Positions 1-8,990 of a DNA stretch of 24,213 bases are shown here, in pieces. Position 1 is the stretch's first letter; each line of letters opens with the position of its first letter. The translations under genes were made by a program, and so were the position numbers. This stretch comes from SIG588 sp045599305 (lineage in GTDB: Bacteria; Bacillota; Clostridia; Oscillospirales; Acutalibacteraceae). The notes below the pieces were generated by a model. That model saw only the letters and a program-made list of their open reading frames with translations, was not told the origin of the DNA and made no database searches. The stretch covers positions 1-24,213 of the forward strand of contig JAZRVU010000084.1 of NCBI GenBank assembly GCA_045599305.1, written 5' to 3'.

Positions 1-1
1 G

Positions 2-463
2 GTGCGCGTGGATGACGCGGGCAGCACGTCACTGCTGGCGGGCGTCCTCACCAATCGTGCGGACTTCGAGGCCGAAAACAACGAGATCCGCCGCCGCATC
101 GAGGCGGGTGAGGAAGGGCTCACCGAAGCCACCTGCACCCCCATCCTGCTCGGTATCACCAAGGCTTCGCTGGCCACCGACAGCTTCCTGTCCGCCGCCT
201 CCTTCCAGGAGACCACCCGTGTGCTGGCCGACGCCGCCATCAAGGGCAAGGTCGACCCGCTGCTGGGCCTCAAGGAAAACGTTATCATCGGCAAACTCAT
301 CCCGGCCGGTACCGGTATGCAGGTCTACAATCAGGTGGATGTCATCAATACCCACCAGAGCGACGATTCGCCCTATGTAACGGCGCTGCGGGATATGCTG
401 ACCGATGGGGAAGAGGCCTCTGAAGAGGTTTCTGAAGAAAATTCTTCGGAAAATGAAGAATAA
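2..463 (+). CDS. rpoC: RNA polymerase beta' subunit, C-terminal part (5' end outside window)
   Basis: This is the carboxy end of the largest catalytic subunit of RNA polymerase. The gene enters from the left edge already in frame, so the GTG at position 2 is an internal codon. About 153 residues are visible. The stretches LLGITKASLATDSFLSAASF and QETTRVLADAAIKGKVDPL are the hallmark of the beta' C-terminal clamp/jaw region, followed by LKENVIIGKLIPAGTG, which is near-invariant in bacterial beta'. After this the protein ends in a short acidic tail rich in Glu and Ser, variable among Firmicutes. It lies just upstream of rpsL, the usual rpoBC-str order, but no L7Ae-like gene sits between them as it does in Bacillus. 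Identity is secure; only the missing 5' part is unknown. Confidence 0.97.
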   Translation: MRVDDAGSTSLLAGVLTNRADFEAENNEIRRRIEAGEEGLTEATCTPILLGITKASLATDSFLSAASFQETTRVLADAAIKGKVDPLLGLKENVIIGKLIPAGTGMQVYNQVDVINTHQSDDSPYVTALRDMLTDGEEASEEVSEENSSENEE

Positions 464-466
464 TAC

Positions 467-496
467 TTGACAAACCACGGCAAAATATGCTAAACT
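467..496 (+). promoter_or_regulatory. Sigma-A-type promoter for rpsL-rpsG-fusA
   Basis: TTGACA at 467-472 and TAAACT at 491-496 are separated by 18 bp, and a TG at 488-489 makes an extended -10. It starts four bases after the rpoC stop codon, so the str genes can be transcribed independently of rpoBC. No terminator is visible between the rpoC stop and the promoter, so read-through from rpoBC is also likely. Called from motif match only. Confidence 0.75.
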
Positions 497-523
497 AACA
501 AACTGTGGGTCTTTGTGTGTTCA

Positions 524-551
524 CCTCCGGGGCGCTTCGGCGCTCCGGAGG
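524..551 (+). promoter_or_regulatory. Stable UUCG-capped hairpin in the rpsL leader
   Basis: Twelve base pairs (524-535 with 540-551, one of them G-U) close a UUCG loop in the C(UUCG)G context, an exceptionally stable tetraloop. It lies about 20 nt downstream of the predicted transcription start and about 50 nt before the rpsL start. No U-run follows (the next bases are CTGAACTGCG), so it is not a standard intrinsic terminator. It may stabilise the transcript 5' end, or be part of a leader that regulates the operon; the sequence does not decide. Confidence 0.6.
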
Positions 552-602
552 CTGAACTGCGTAAAGATAAACCCGAAAAAAACATGTAAGGAGGTGTCAT
601 CA

Positions 603-1031
603 TTGCCCACTTTTAATCAGTTGGTACACACCGGTCGTCAGGATCTGGAAAAGAAAGCGAAGGCGCCTGCTCTGCTGAAGGGCTGGAACTCCAAGAAGCG
701 CATTGCTACCGACCAGAATTCTCCTCAGAAGCGCGGTGTCTGCACGGCGGTCAAGACCACGACCCCGAAGAAGCCGAACTCGGCTCTGCGTAAGGTCGCC
801 CGTGTCCGTCTCTCCAACGGGATCGAAGTTACTTCGTACATTCCCGGCGAGGGTCACAACCTGCAGGAGCACAGCGTGGTTCTGATCCGCGGCGGTCGTG
901 TCAAGGATCTCCCTGGTGTGCGTTATCACATCGTGCGCGGTACGCTGGATACGCAGGGCGTTGCCAAGAGAATGCAGGCTCGCTCCAAGTACGGCGCGAA
1001 GCGTCCCAAGGCCGGTGCGGCCAAAAAGTAA
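603..1031 (+). CDS. rpsL: 30S ribosomal protein S12
   Basis: S12 sits at the decoding centre of the small ribosomal subunit and helps set translational accuracy. The 142-residue product begins (M)PTFNQLVHTGRQ and contains the universal PKKPNSALRK and VKDLPGVRYHIVRG segments. It also has the extra loop before SPQKRGVCT that is usual in Gram-positive S12. The two lysines where streptomycin-resistance mutations usually arise (in PKKPNS and GRVKDLP) are both wild type. The start is a TTG: TAAGGAGGTG at 587-596 ends a few bases before 603, and the family's N-terminus begins exactly there. The frame stays open upstream to 513, but that part runs through the leader hairpin and matches nothing in S12. 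First gene of the str transcript; 139 bp separate it from rpsG. Confidence 0.97.
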   Translation: MPTFNQLVHTGRQDLEKKAKAPALLKGWNSKKRIATDQNSPQKRGVCTAVKTTTPKKPNSALRKVARVRLSNGIEVTSYIPGEGHNLQEHSVVLIRGGRVKDLPGVRYHIVRGTLDTQGVAKRMQARSKYGAKRPKAGAAKK

Positions 1032-1050
1032 GACAAATTCATCAGCGGCT

Positions 1051-1108
1051 TCAATGCAGCTGTGTTTCTATATGGGGCAGATACTGTCCGCGTAGGGACC
1101 TGCATTGG
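1051..1108 (+). promoter_or_regulatory. Candidate folded rpsL-rpsG intercistronic RNA (possible S7 site)
   Basis: CAATGCAG at 1052-1059 is perfectly complementary to CTGCATTG at 1100-1107. Stacked directly against it is a GTCC/GGAC hairpin (1086-1089 with 1096-1099). The internal 26 nt at 1060-1085 stay open or pair alternatively. In E. coli, S7 represses its own synthesis by binding the S12-S7 intercistronic RNA; a long 139-nt gap with a closed structure here suggests an analogous site. This is inference from pairing only; no S7 consensus was tested. Confidence 0.4.
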
Positions 1109-1170
1109 CCAACGGGAGTATGTCACTTTCGAGTACCTATGATATCATATCTATGAAGGAGGGAAGTAAA

Positions 1171-1641
1171 GTGCCAAGAAGAGGTTCTATCGCAAAACGC
1201 GATGTTTTGCCCGACCCGCTTTACAATTCCAAGATCGTAACCAGACTTATCAACAACATCATGCTGGACGGCAAGCGCGGCGTTGCTCAGAAGATCGTCT
1301 ACGGTGCCTTTGACATCGTGGCCGAGAAATCCGGCAAGGACGCTCTGGAAGTTTTCGAGCAGGCGCTCGAAAACATCATGCCCGCTTTGGAAGTCAAAGC
1401 CCGCCGTGTCGGTGGTGCCACCTATCAGGTGCCCATCGAAGTTCGTCCGGAACGCCGCCAGACCCTTGGTCTGCGCTGGCTCACCACCTATTCGCGCGCT
1501 CGTTCTGAAAAGACGATGAAGGAGCGTTTGGCTGCCGAGATCCTCGACGCTGTCAACGGTGTTGGCGGTGCAGCCAAGAAGCGCGACGACACGCATAAAA
1601 TGGCAGAGGCCAACAAGGCGTTTGCTCATTTCCGTTGGTAA
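1171..1641 (+). CDS. rpsG: 30S ribosomal protein S7
   Basis: S7 nucleates assembly of the 16S rRNA 3' major domain (small-subunit head) and lines the mRNA exit channel and E site. The 156-residue product matches the usual length: (V)PRRGSIAKRDVLPDPLYNSK at the start, then LINNIMLDGKRGVAQKIVY, the conserved beta-hairpin VKARRVGGATYQVPIEVRP, and a C-terminal HKMAEANKAFAHFRW. The start is a GTG at 1171, preceded by GAAGGAGGGAAG at 1155-1166. The frame is open upstream to 1105, but the family begins PRRG, which fixes the GTG. It is followed by fusA after 30 bp. S7 is the known repressor of the str operon in E. coli. Confidence 0.97.
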   Translation: MPRRGSIAKRDVLPDPLYNSKIVTRLINNIMLDGKRGVAQKIVYGAFDIVAEKSGKDALEVFEQALENIMPALEVKARRVGGATYQVPIEVRPERRQTLGLRWLTTYSRARSEKTMKERLAAEILDAVNGVGGAAKKRDDTHKMAEANKAFAHFRW

Positions 1642-1671
1642 TCGCGCGAAGCATTTAGGAGGATTGCAAGT

Positions 1672-3774
<2,103 letters not shown>

Positions 3775-3813
3775 GAAATTTTCATTATTTCCCTGCTTTC
3801 TTTGAAAAAACTC

Positions 3814-3842
3814 TTGCAATTTTTGTTTGCTCTTGGTACAAT
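3814..3842 (+). promoter_or_regulatory. Promoter for tuf
   Basis: TTGCAA at 3814-3819 and TACAAT at 3837-3842 have a 17-bp spacer and a TG one base before the -10 (extended -10). It lies in the 117-bp fusA-tuf gap, giving tuf its own transcript, as expected for one of the most abundant cell proteins. Confidence 0.75.
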
Positions 3843-3891
3843 GTAAAGGACGAGTGCAAACGAGTATCTGAATATTAAGGAGGAAATTCCA

Positions 3892-5094
3892 ATGGCAAAG
3901 GCTAAGTTTGAAAGAAGCAAACCCCATGTAAACATCGGCACCATCGGTCACGTCGACCATGGTAAGACCACCCTGACTGCGGCTATCACCAAGGTGCTGG
4001 CTATGCAGGGCGGTGCGGAATTCACCGATTATGCCAACATTGATAAGGCTCCCGAAGAGCGCGAGCGCGGTATCACGATCAATACCGCTCACGTTGAGTA
4101 TGAGACGGCTACCCGTCACTATGCTCACGTTGACTGCCCCGGCCACGCCGACTATATCAAGAACATGATCACCGGTGCTGCCCAGATGGACGGCGCTATC
4201 CTGGTCATCGCTTCCACTGATGGCGTTATGGCTCAGACCAACGAGCACCTGCTGCTGGCCCGTCAGGTCGGCGTGCCGTCCATCGTTGTCTTCATGAACA
4301 AGGTCGACCAGGTCGACGATCCCGAACTGCTCGAGCTCGTTGAGATGGAGATCCGTGAGACGCTGGACAAGTACGAGTTCCCGGGCGACGATACCCCCAT
4401 CATCAAGGGTTCCGCTCTGCAGGCTCTCGAGTCCGCTTCCACCGATATCAACGATCCCGCTTATGCGCCGATCATTGAACTGATGGCTGCTGTCGACAGC
4501 TACATTCCCACTCCGGAACGTACTTCCGACAAGCCCTTCCTGATGCCCGTTGAGGACGTCTTCACCATCACCGGCCGCGGCACTGTTGCCACCGGTCGTG
4601 TGGAGCGTGGCCGTCTGAACCTGAGTGAAGAAGTCGAGATCGTTGGTCTGACCGACGAGAAGAAGAAGACTGTCGTCACCGGTATCGAAATGTTCCGCAA
4701 GCTGCTCGACTATGCTGAGGCCGGCGATAACATCGGCGCTCTGCTGCGTGGTATCCAGCGCACCGAGATCGAGCGTGGCCAGGTTCTCTGCAAGCCCGGC
4801 TCCATCCATCCCCACACCAAGTTCCATGGCCAGGTCTATGTCCTGTCCAAGGAAGAGGGTGGCCGTCATACCCCGTTCTTCAACAACTATCGTCCGCAGT
4901 TCTATTTCCGTACCACTGACGTGACCGGCGTTATCTCTCTGCCCGAAGGCACCGAGATGTGCATGCCCGGCGATAACGTCGAGATGGATGTCGAACTGAT
5001 CACCCCGATCGCTATCGAGGAAGGCCTGCGTTTCGCTATCCGTGAGGGTGGCCGTACCGTCGGCTCCGGCGTTGTTACCAAGATCAACGAGTAA
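3892..5094 (+). CDS. tuf: Translation elongation factor Tu
   Basis: EF-Tu carries aminoacyl-tRNA to the ribosomal A site as a ternary complex with GTP. The 400-residue product has the full set of GTPase motifs: GHVDHGKT (about 19-26), RGITI (59-63), DCPGHADY (81-88) and NKVD (136-139). The beta-barrel domains II and III follow, with GRGTVATGRVERG and RTTDVTGVI, and it ends GVVTKINE. AAGGAGG at 3877-3883 is eight bases before the ATG. It is the last gene of the str cluster and is followed by two strong terminators. Here the cluster stops after tuf; the S10 operon that follows in Bacillus is absent. The tsf gene for its exchange factor is also in the window, near 23 kb. Confidence 0.98.
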   Translation: MAKAKFERSKPHVNIGTIGHVDHGKTTLTAAITKVLAMQGGAEFTDYANIDKAPEERERGITINTAHVEYETATRHYAHVDCPGHADYIKNMITGAAQMDGAILVIASTDGVMAQTNEHLLLARQVGVPSIVVFMNKVDQVDDPELLELVEMEIRETLDKYEFPGDDTPIIKGSALQALESASTDINDPAYAPIIELMAAVDSYIPTPERTSDKPFLMPVEDVFTITGRGTVATGRVERGRLNLSEEVEIVGLTDEKKKTVVTGIEMFRKLLDYAEAGDNIGALLRGIQRTEIERGQVLCKPGSIHPHTKFHGQVYVLSKEEGGRHTPFFNNYRPQFYFRTTDVTGVISLPEGTEMCMPGDNVEMDVELITPIAIEEGLRFAIREGGRTVGSGVVTKINE

Positions 5095-5119
5095 TTGACG
5101 ATCTGAACAAGCTTTTGAG

Positions 5120-5153
5120 CGCCCCTTTGGCCGCAAGGTCAAAGGGGCGTTTT
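5120..5153 (+). terminator. Intrinsic terminator 1 after tuf
   Basis: A 13-bp stem (5120-5132 with 5137-5149, one G-U) closes a GCAA tetraloop and is followed by TTTT. It begins about 25 bp after the tuf stop. Confidence 0.85.
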
Positions 5154-5160
5154 CAACAAT

Positions 5161-5195
5161 AAAAGGGGCTCTCTGTAACCGGAGAGCCCCTTTTT
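5161..5195. terminator. Intrinsic terminator 2, likely bidirectional
   Basis: AAAAGGGGCTCTC at 5161-5173 pairs with GAGAGCCCCTTTT at 5182-5194. T-runs flank it in both directions, so it can back up tuf termination and also stop the convergent minus-strand gene that ends at 5241. Confidence 0.85.
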
Positions 5196-5240
5196 CGTTT
5201 TCTGTTGCGGTGAGCAAAGACGGTGTGGCTTTTTGCGGAA

Positions 5241-6050
5241 TTATGATTTCAAGATACCGAAAGCCGTGCCGATCTGTCCGCCGCTTTGCAAAAGGCGCTT
5301 GGCACGGCGCTGCAGAGAGGTGTTTTCACACAATTTTTCCGGCGGCGTGTCCCGTCCGGTGCGAAAAAGCCACTCCATGCAGTCGAGCGATGCGGGGTCG
5401 GTGTGCAGGATCTGAAAACGCGCACCGAATTGCCGGATACGGGAATCCTCATTCAAAATGCCTCGCAGCGCAGGGGCGAGCAGCCATGAGTCGCAGAAAT
5501 AGGCGGCCTTTTCATGGGTGGGATACTGCGCGGCAAAGAAGGATCGGGCTATTTTAAGAGATCCATCTACCGCTTGCGGGCGCAGATCGGCATCGGAGGG
5601 GATGTGTATGCTGATGGCCGGCTTGCCGTCATGCTGTGCCAGTTCATACTCCAGCGTCCCTAAGCGAAACAGCCGCAGCGATAACTGGCGATAGGTCCAC
5701 CAGCCGCGATCAAAGTCGGCACGCCCCGTGCGGACGCGGCACTCCTCCAAAAAGCGCGTAAAGCAGCCCATGGTGGCCGCAAAAATATCCTTGTCAATGC
5801 CGCGGGCGGCAAAGCGATCGTATGCGCGTGCGGCACAGGCAAGCTGGCAGGCCAACATTTTCATGTTGCCTGCGTCTTCTTCCAAAAGCGTGCGCAATTT
5901 TTCATAAGCCGCCCCCGCCTTGTCAATGTGCATCAGATCGGTCAGCAGCGGCTCGGCCGCCTCCCACGCCACAAGGGTCGCCGCCGCTTTCAGACGCTTT
6001 ACCGTGTCCGGCGGTATGCAGATGAGCGCATATACCTCTTCGTCGGTCAA
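5241..6050 (-). CDS. Acyltransferase-domain protein (GNAT-like C-terminal domain)
   Basis: The predicted cytosolic protein has 269 residues. I recognise it as the clostridial acyltransferase-domain type (DUF5596/GNAT_C) from its helical N-terminal half and the block WWTYRQLSLRLFRLGTLEYE (about 117-136), then ISIHIPSDADL (147-155) and DGSLKIARSFF (162-172). Substrate and acyl donor are unknown. I chose a TTG start at 6048-6050: AGGTGA at 6056-6061 sits five bases before it, and the promoter's predicted start point near 6075 rules out the longer open frame that reaches 6215. A GTG at 6057-6059 is an alternative but has a ribosome binding site too close to it. The gene is alone in its transcript and divergent from the glycoside hydrolase gene. 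Family call moderately sure; function not known. Confidence 0.72.
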   Translation of the reverse strand: MTDEEVYALICIPPDTVKRLKAAATLVAWEAAEPLLTDLMHIDKAGAAYEKLRTLLEEDAGNMKMLACQLACAARAYDRFAARGIDKDIFAATMGCFTRFLEECRVRTGRADFDRGWWTYRQLSLRLFRLGTLEYELAQHDGKPAISIHIPSDADLRPQAVDGSLKIARSFFAAQYPTHEKAAYFCDSWLLAPALRGILNEDSRIRQFGARFQILHTDPASLDCMEWLFRTGRDTPPEKLCENTSLQRRAKRLLQSGGQIGTAFGILKS

Positions 6051-6081
6051 GATCTTCACCTGCCTTATATGATCTGCTTTT

Positions 6082-6110
6082 ATTTTAGCAGAAGGAATCG
6101 CGGAAGTCAA
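6082..6110 (-). promoter_or_regulatory. Promoter for the acyltransferase-domain gene
   Basis: On the minus strand, TTGACT (6105-6110) and TAAAAT (6082-6087) are 17 bp apart, with a TG-extended -10. Transcription would start near 6075, leaving a leader of about 25 nt before the TTG start. This supports the short form of the protein. Confidence 0.75.
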
Positions 6111-6141
6111 CGGAAGAGTAGACACAATTTCATAGGAACGA

Positions 6142-6171
6142 TTGACACCGCTCTGTCGGATGTGATATGAT
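6142..6171 (+). promoter_or_regulatory. Promoter for the glycoside hydrolase-dtxR-MBL unit
   Basis: TTGACA (6142-6147) and TATGAT (6166-6171) have an 18-bp spacer and a TG-extended -10. The divergent promoter on the other strand has its -35 only about 30 bp away, so a regulator bound in 6110-6142 could affect both directions. No clear inverted-repeat operator was seen there. Confidence 0.72.
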
Positions 6172-6197
6172 ATTCTCGCTATAGGAGGCGATCGATC

Positions 6198-8567
6198 ATG
6201 AACGTGTACACACAAAAACAGAACTTTTCACCCGAAGATTTTCGGTTACCGCCGGCCTTTTGCGGGCCGGTCTATTCGTGGGTCTGGAACAACGAGATGG
6301 ACGAGGCGGCCATTCGCCGGGAGATCGGCGAGATGCGCGAAATGGGCATCTGTGCGGCCTACATCATCCCCGAGCCGCCCGAGTTCCGTCCCGGTGTGAT
6401 GGACACTCCCATGACGCCGCCCTATCTTTCGGATGAATTCTTTGCCATGGTGCGTTATGCGGTGGAATATGCCGCTTCGCAGGGGATGACGATGTGGCTG
6501 TACGACGAGGGCGGCTGGCCCTCCGGCACAGCCTGCGGTAAAGTGGCGCACATGGTGCCGGACGCCTGCGCCAAGCGTCTCGTTTGCCGCGAGGTGGAAC
6601 TGCACGCCGGGGACACGTTGGAGCCTCATCCGGACACACTGCTGGTCACCGACGAGGCACGCCGCCCGTTGGCTCTGCCCTTCACCGCGTCTGCCGATTG
6701 CCGTGTGAAGCGCTATTTTGTGGAGCATATGCGCACCCGACTGCCGTATCTGCTGGACGAGCGCGCCGTGCGCGCCTTCCTCGACTGCACCTATGAAAAG
6801 TACCGCGAGCATCTGGGCGACCTGTTCGGCACCGCGGCGCTGGCCATGTTCACGGATGAGGCCATTCTCGTCTATCCTTTCTATCTGGCCGACCCCACCG
6901 AATTCGAGGCGCAGAGCGGTTTTCGCGTGGCCGATATGGTCTACACGCTGTTCGAGGACGACCTCACCGACGAGGAGCGCCGCTTCAAGGTGGAATACAT
7001 CGACTATTGCTCGCGGCAGTTCTGCCGCACCTATCTCACCACCCTGCACGACTGGTGCCGGGAGCACGGGCTGATGTTCACCGGTCACATGGACGGCGAC
7101 CATCTGCTCACCACCTATCATCAGCAGGGCGGAAACGCCATGCGCCACCTGCGGGAAATGGATATCCCCGGCGTGGACGTCATTCTGCGGCAGATCTTCC
7201 CGGGGCAGGAGAATACCGCCTTCCCGCGCATCGCCTCCTCTGCCGCACGGCAGGGGGGCAAGCCGTTTGCCGTGTCGGAGTCGTTTGCCGTGTTCGGTGA
7301 TGGCCTCACCTTTGAGCAGATGCGGTTCGTCAGTCTCTACCAGATGCTGCGGGGCATCAATCTCATCAACCTGATGAGCGTCACCTCCGGCCGTGACCGC
7401 TTCCTTTCGGCACAGTGCCGTCCGCATTTTGTGCCCGAACTGCCCAATTCCCGGGAGTTTGCCGATTTCAACCGCTGGCTCGGCCGGATGTCGTGGCTGT
7501 GCGCGGTGGGTAAGCCCTGCGTGTCGGTGGCCGTCTATCTGCCCGCCCGCGATGTGTGGGCCGGCGATGCCGACGCCGAACAGCGCTTCTTCGCCCTTTG
7601 CCGTGAACTGGAGCGCCGGCAGGTGGACTTTGATTTTGCGGACGACGATTTTCTGGCCGCCGCGGCGGTGAAAAACGGTCGCCTCGGCAACGGCCACGCA
7701 TCGTATGCGGCCGTATTTATGCCTCACACCGCGTGGATCTCCGATGCCGCCGCCGCATCGCTTTCGGCTTTTGAAGCTGCCGGCGGGCTGGTGGCACGGG
7801 AGGGCGATCTGTCGGCAGCCGACCGGTTTGCCTCTATTGCCTGCGACCGCCCCGAACTGCGGGTCATGAAGCGCTGCGGCGAGGGGGAGACATTGTATAT
7901 TCTCTTCAACGAAGGCGAGCAGGAGCTGACCTTCCATGTCAACTGCCGCGCCGATGCGCCGCACGGCTACCGCCTGTGGCCGCACACCGGTGATATGACG
8001 GCACTGGGTGACGGCGCGCTCACCCTTACGCTCTGTGCGGGCGAGGAGGCAGTGCTGCTCTATTCCGAAAAGACGTATCCCACCGTGCCCGCCGCTCCCG
8101 TCATGACGCGCACGCTGGCCGTTCTGCACGATTTCGCGGTGGAACAGACCGAGCGTACCACGCTGGAGGGCGAGTGCCTGGTGAAGCGACCGGTTTCGGG
8201 CGATCCGGGCGACCTTTCGGCGTTTTCCGGCACCCTTCGCTATACGGCCGAGTGGGACTGCGACTGCCCGACCGACCTTACGGTGACCTTGTCCGGTACG
8301 CCGGAAAGTTATGCACTGTCGGTCAACGGCCACCCCTGCGGCAAATGCCTGATGCCGCCCTATCGCTGGGCCGTCCCCAAAGAGGTGCTGACGGCACATA
8401 ACCGCCTGGAGATCACGGCCACCGGCACCGCTGCCGCGGCCTTCAACTGCGCCTGCTATGACGGTGTTCCCGCATCCCATCTGGGCACCTATCACAAGGT
8501 GACGGCGGGGTATGAGCAGGAGACACCGCCCATGGCACTTTCAGAAGTGCGCATCCTGTCCGAATAA
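6198..8567 (+). CDS. GH106-like glycoside hydrolase, cytoplasmic
   Basis: A 789-residue protein with the layout of GH106 (alpha-L-rhamnosidase-like) enzymes. An N-terminal (beta/alpha)8-type domain carries PPAFCGPVYSWVWNNEM (about 18-34), LYDEGGWPSG (101-110), an AMFTDE motif (216-221), GHMDGD (296-301) and VSESFAVFG (359-367). Glu221 and Glu361 are candidate catalytic acids, by analogy only. From about residue 600 the protein is beta-rich, and residues 700-770 look like a jelly-roll sugar-binding module. There is no signal peptide, so it probably acts on imported oligosaccharides. AGGAGG at 6183-6188 is nine bases before the ATG. The dtxR-like gene follows after 25 bp. The clan assignment is fairly sure; rhamnose specificity is not shown. 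Confidence 0.75.
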   Translation: MNVYTQKQNFSPEDFRLPPAFCGPVYSWVWNNEMDEAAIRREIGEMREMGICAAYIIPEPPEFRPGVMDTPMTPPYLSDEFFAMVRYAVEYAASQGMTMWLYDEGGWPSGTACGKVAHMVPDACAKRLVCREVELHAGDTLEPHPDTLLVTDEARRPLALPFTASADCRVKRYFVEHMRTRLPYLLDERAVRAFLDCTYEKYREHLGDLFGTAALAMFTDEAILVYPFYLADPTEFEAQSGFRVADMVYTLFEDDLTDEERRFKVEYIDYCSRQFCRTYLTTLHDWCREHGLMFTGHMDGDHLLTTYHQQGGNAMRHLREMDIPGVDVILRQIFPGQENTAFPRIASSAARQGGKPFAVSESFAVFGDGLTFEQMRFVSLYQMLRGINLINLMSVTSGRDRFLSAQCRPHFVPELPNSREFADFNRWLGRMSWLCAVGKPCVSVAVYLPARDVWAGDADAEQRFFALCRELERRQVDFDFADDDFLAAAAVKNGRLGNGHASYAAVFMPHTAWISDAAAASLSAFEAAGGLVAREGDLSAADRFASIACDRPELRVMKRCGEGETLYILFNEGEQELTFHVNCRADAPHGYRLWPHTGDMTALGDGALTLTLCAGEEAVLLYSEKTYPTVPAAPVMTRTLAVLHDFAVEQTERTTLEGECLVKRPVSGDPGDLSAFSGTLRYTAEWDCDCPTDLTVTLSGTPESYALSVNGHPCGKCLMPPYRWAVPKEVLTAHNRLEITATGTAAAAFNCACYDGVPASHLGTYHKVTAGYEQETPPMALSEVRILSE

Positions 8568-8592
8568 ATCATCCGGAAAGTGAGGAACCATC

Positions 8593-8985
8593 ATGTCATT
8601 GCAGGAATCCGGCGAGATGTATCTCGAGACGATCCTGATCCTTTCCCGCGAAAAGCAGGCGGTCCATGCGGTGGACGTGGGGGAATACATGGGGTATTCC
8701 AAGCCGAGCGTCAGCCGCGCCATGGGACTGCTGCGCACCGGCGGCTTCATCACCGTGGGCGAGGACGGCGCCATTGATCTCACCGACGCAGGTCGGGAGA
8801 TAGCCGAAACCATTTATGAGCGCCACACCCTGCTCACCCGCGTATTGGTGGGGCTGGGAGTGGATGCCGATACGGCTTGTGAAGACGCCTGTAAGATCGA
8901 ACACGATATCAGCAGCGCGTCATTTACCGCGATCAAACAGTACGCGCAGGCGCACGGTATCAACGCGGGCACAGGCAAGGAGTGA
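8593..8985 (+). CDS. DtxR/MntR-family metal-dependent transcriptional regulator
   Basis: A 130-residue repressor of the DtxR/IdeR/MntR family with an N-terminal winged helix (KPSVSRAMGLLRTGGFI, about 37-53, is the recognition part) and a C-terminal metal-binding dimerisation domain. It lacks the SH3-like third domain, as MntR does. The visible ligand set is DtxR-like: Met9 (in EMYLE), Cys100, Glu103 and His104 (in CKIEH) match DtxR Met10/Cys102/Glu105/His106, and His78 matches His79. The other ancillary-site positions differ: Thr82 in place of DtxR Glu83, Cys96 in place of His98. Iron sensing is therefore a better guess than manganese, but the ancillary site is altered. Start ATG 8593 with AGGA at 8583-8586. 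No metal transporter gene is nearby. Confidence 0.88.
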   Translation: MSLQESGEMYLETILILSREKQAVHAVDVGEYMGYSKPSVSRAMGLLRTGGFITVGEDGAIDLTDAGREIAETIYERHTLLTRVLVGLGVDADTACEDACKIEHDISSASFTAIKQYAQAHGINAGTGKE

Positions 8986-8990
8986 GCAGG

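Noticed and set aside
5161..5195. Two adjacent hairpins after tuf considered as a repeat or attachment site
   Set aside because: Each has terminator shape with a T-run and the two differ in sequence. They are best explained as tandem terminators between convergent genes.
6051..6215. N-terminal extension of the acyltransferase-domain gene to 6215
   Set aside because: The added 55 residues overlap the gene's own promoter and the start of the divergent gene, and do not resemble the family.
6198..8567. Assigning the glycoside hydrolase specifically as alpha-L-rhamnosidase
   Set aside because: The GH106-like motifs give the fold, but no substrate-specific residue or rhamnose gene neighbour supports a precise activity.
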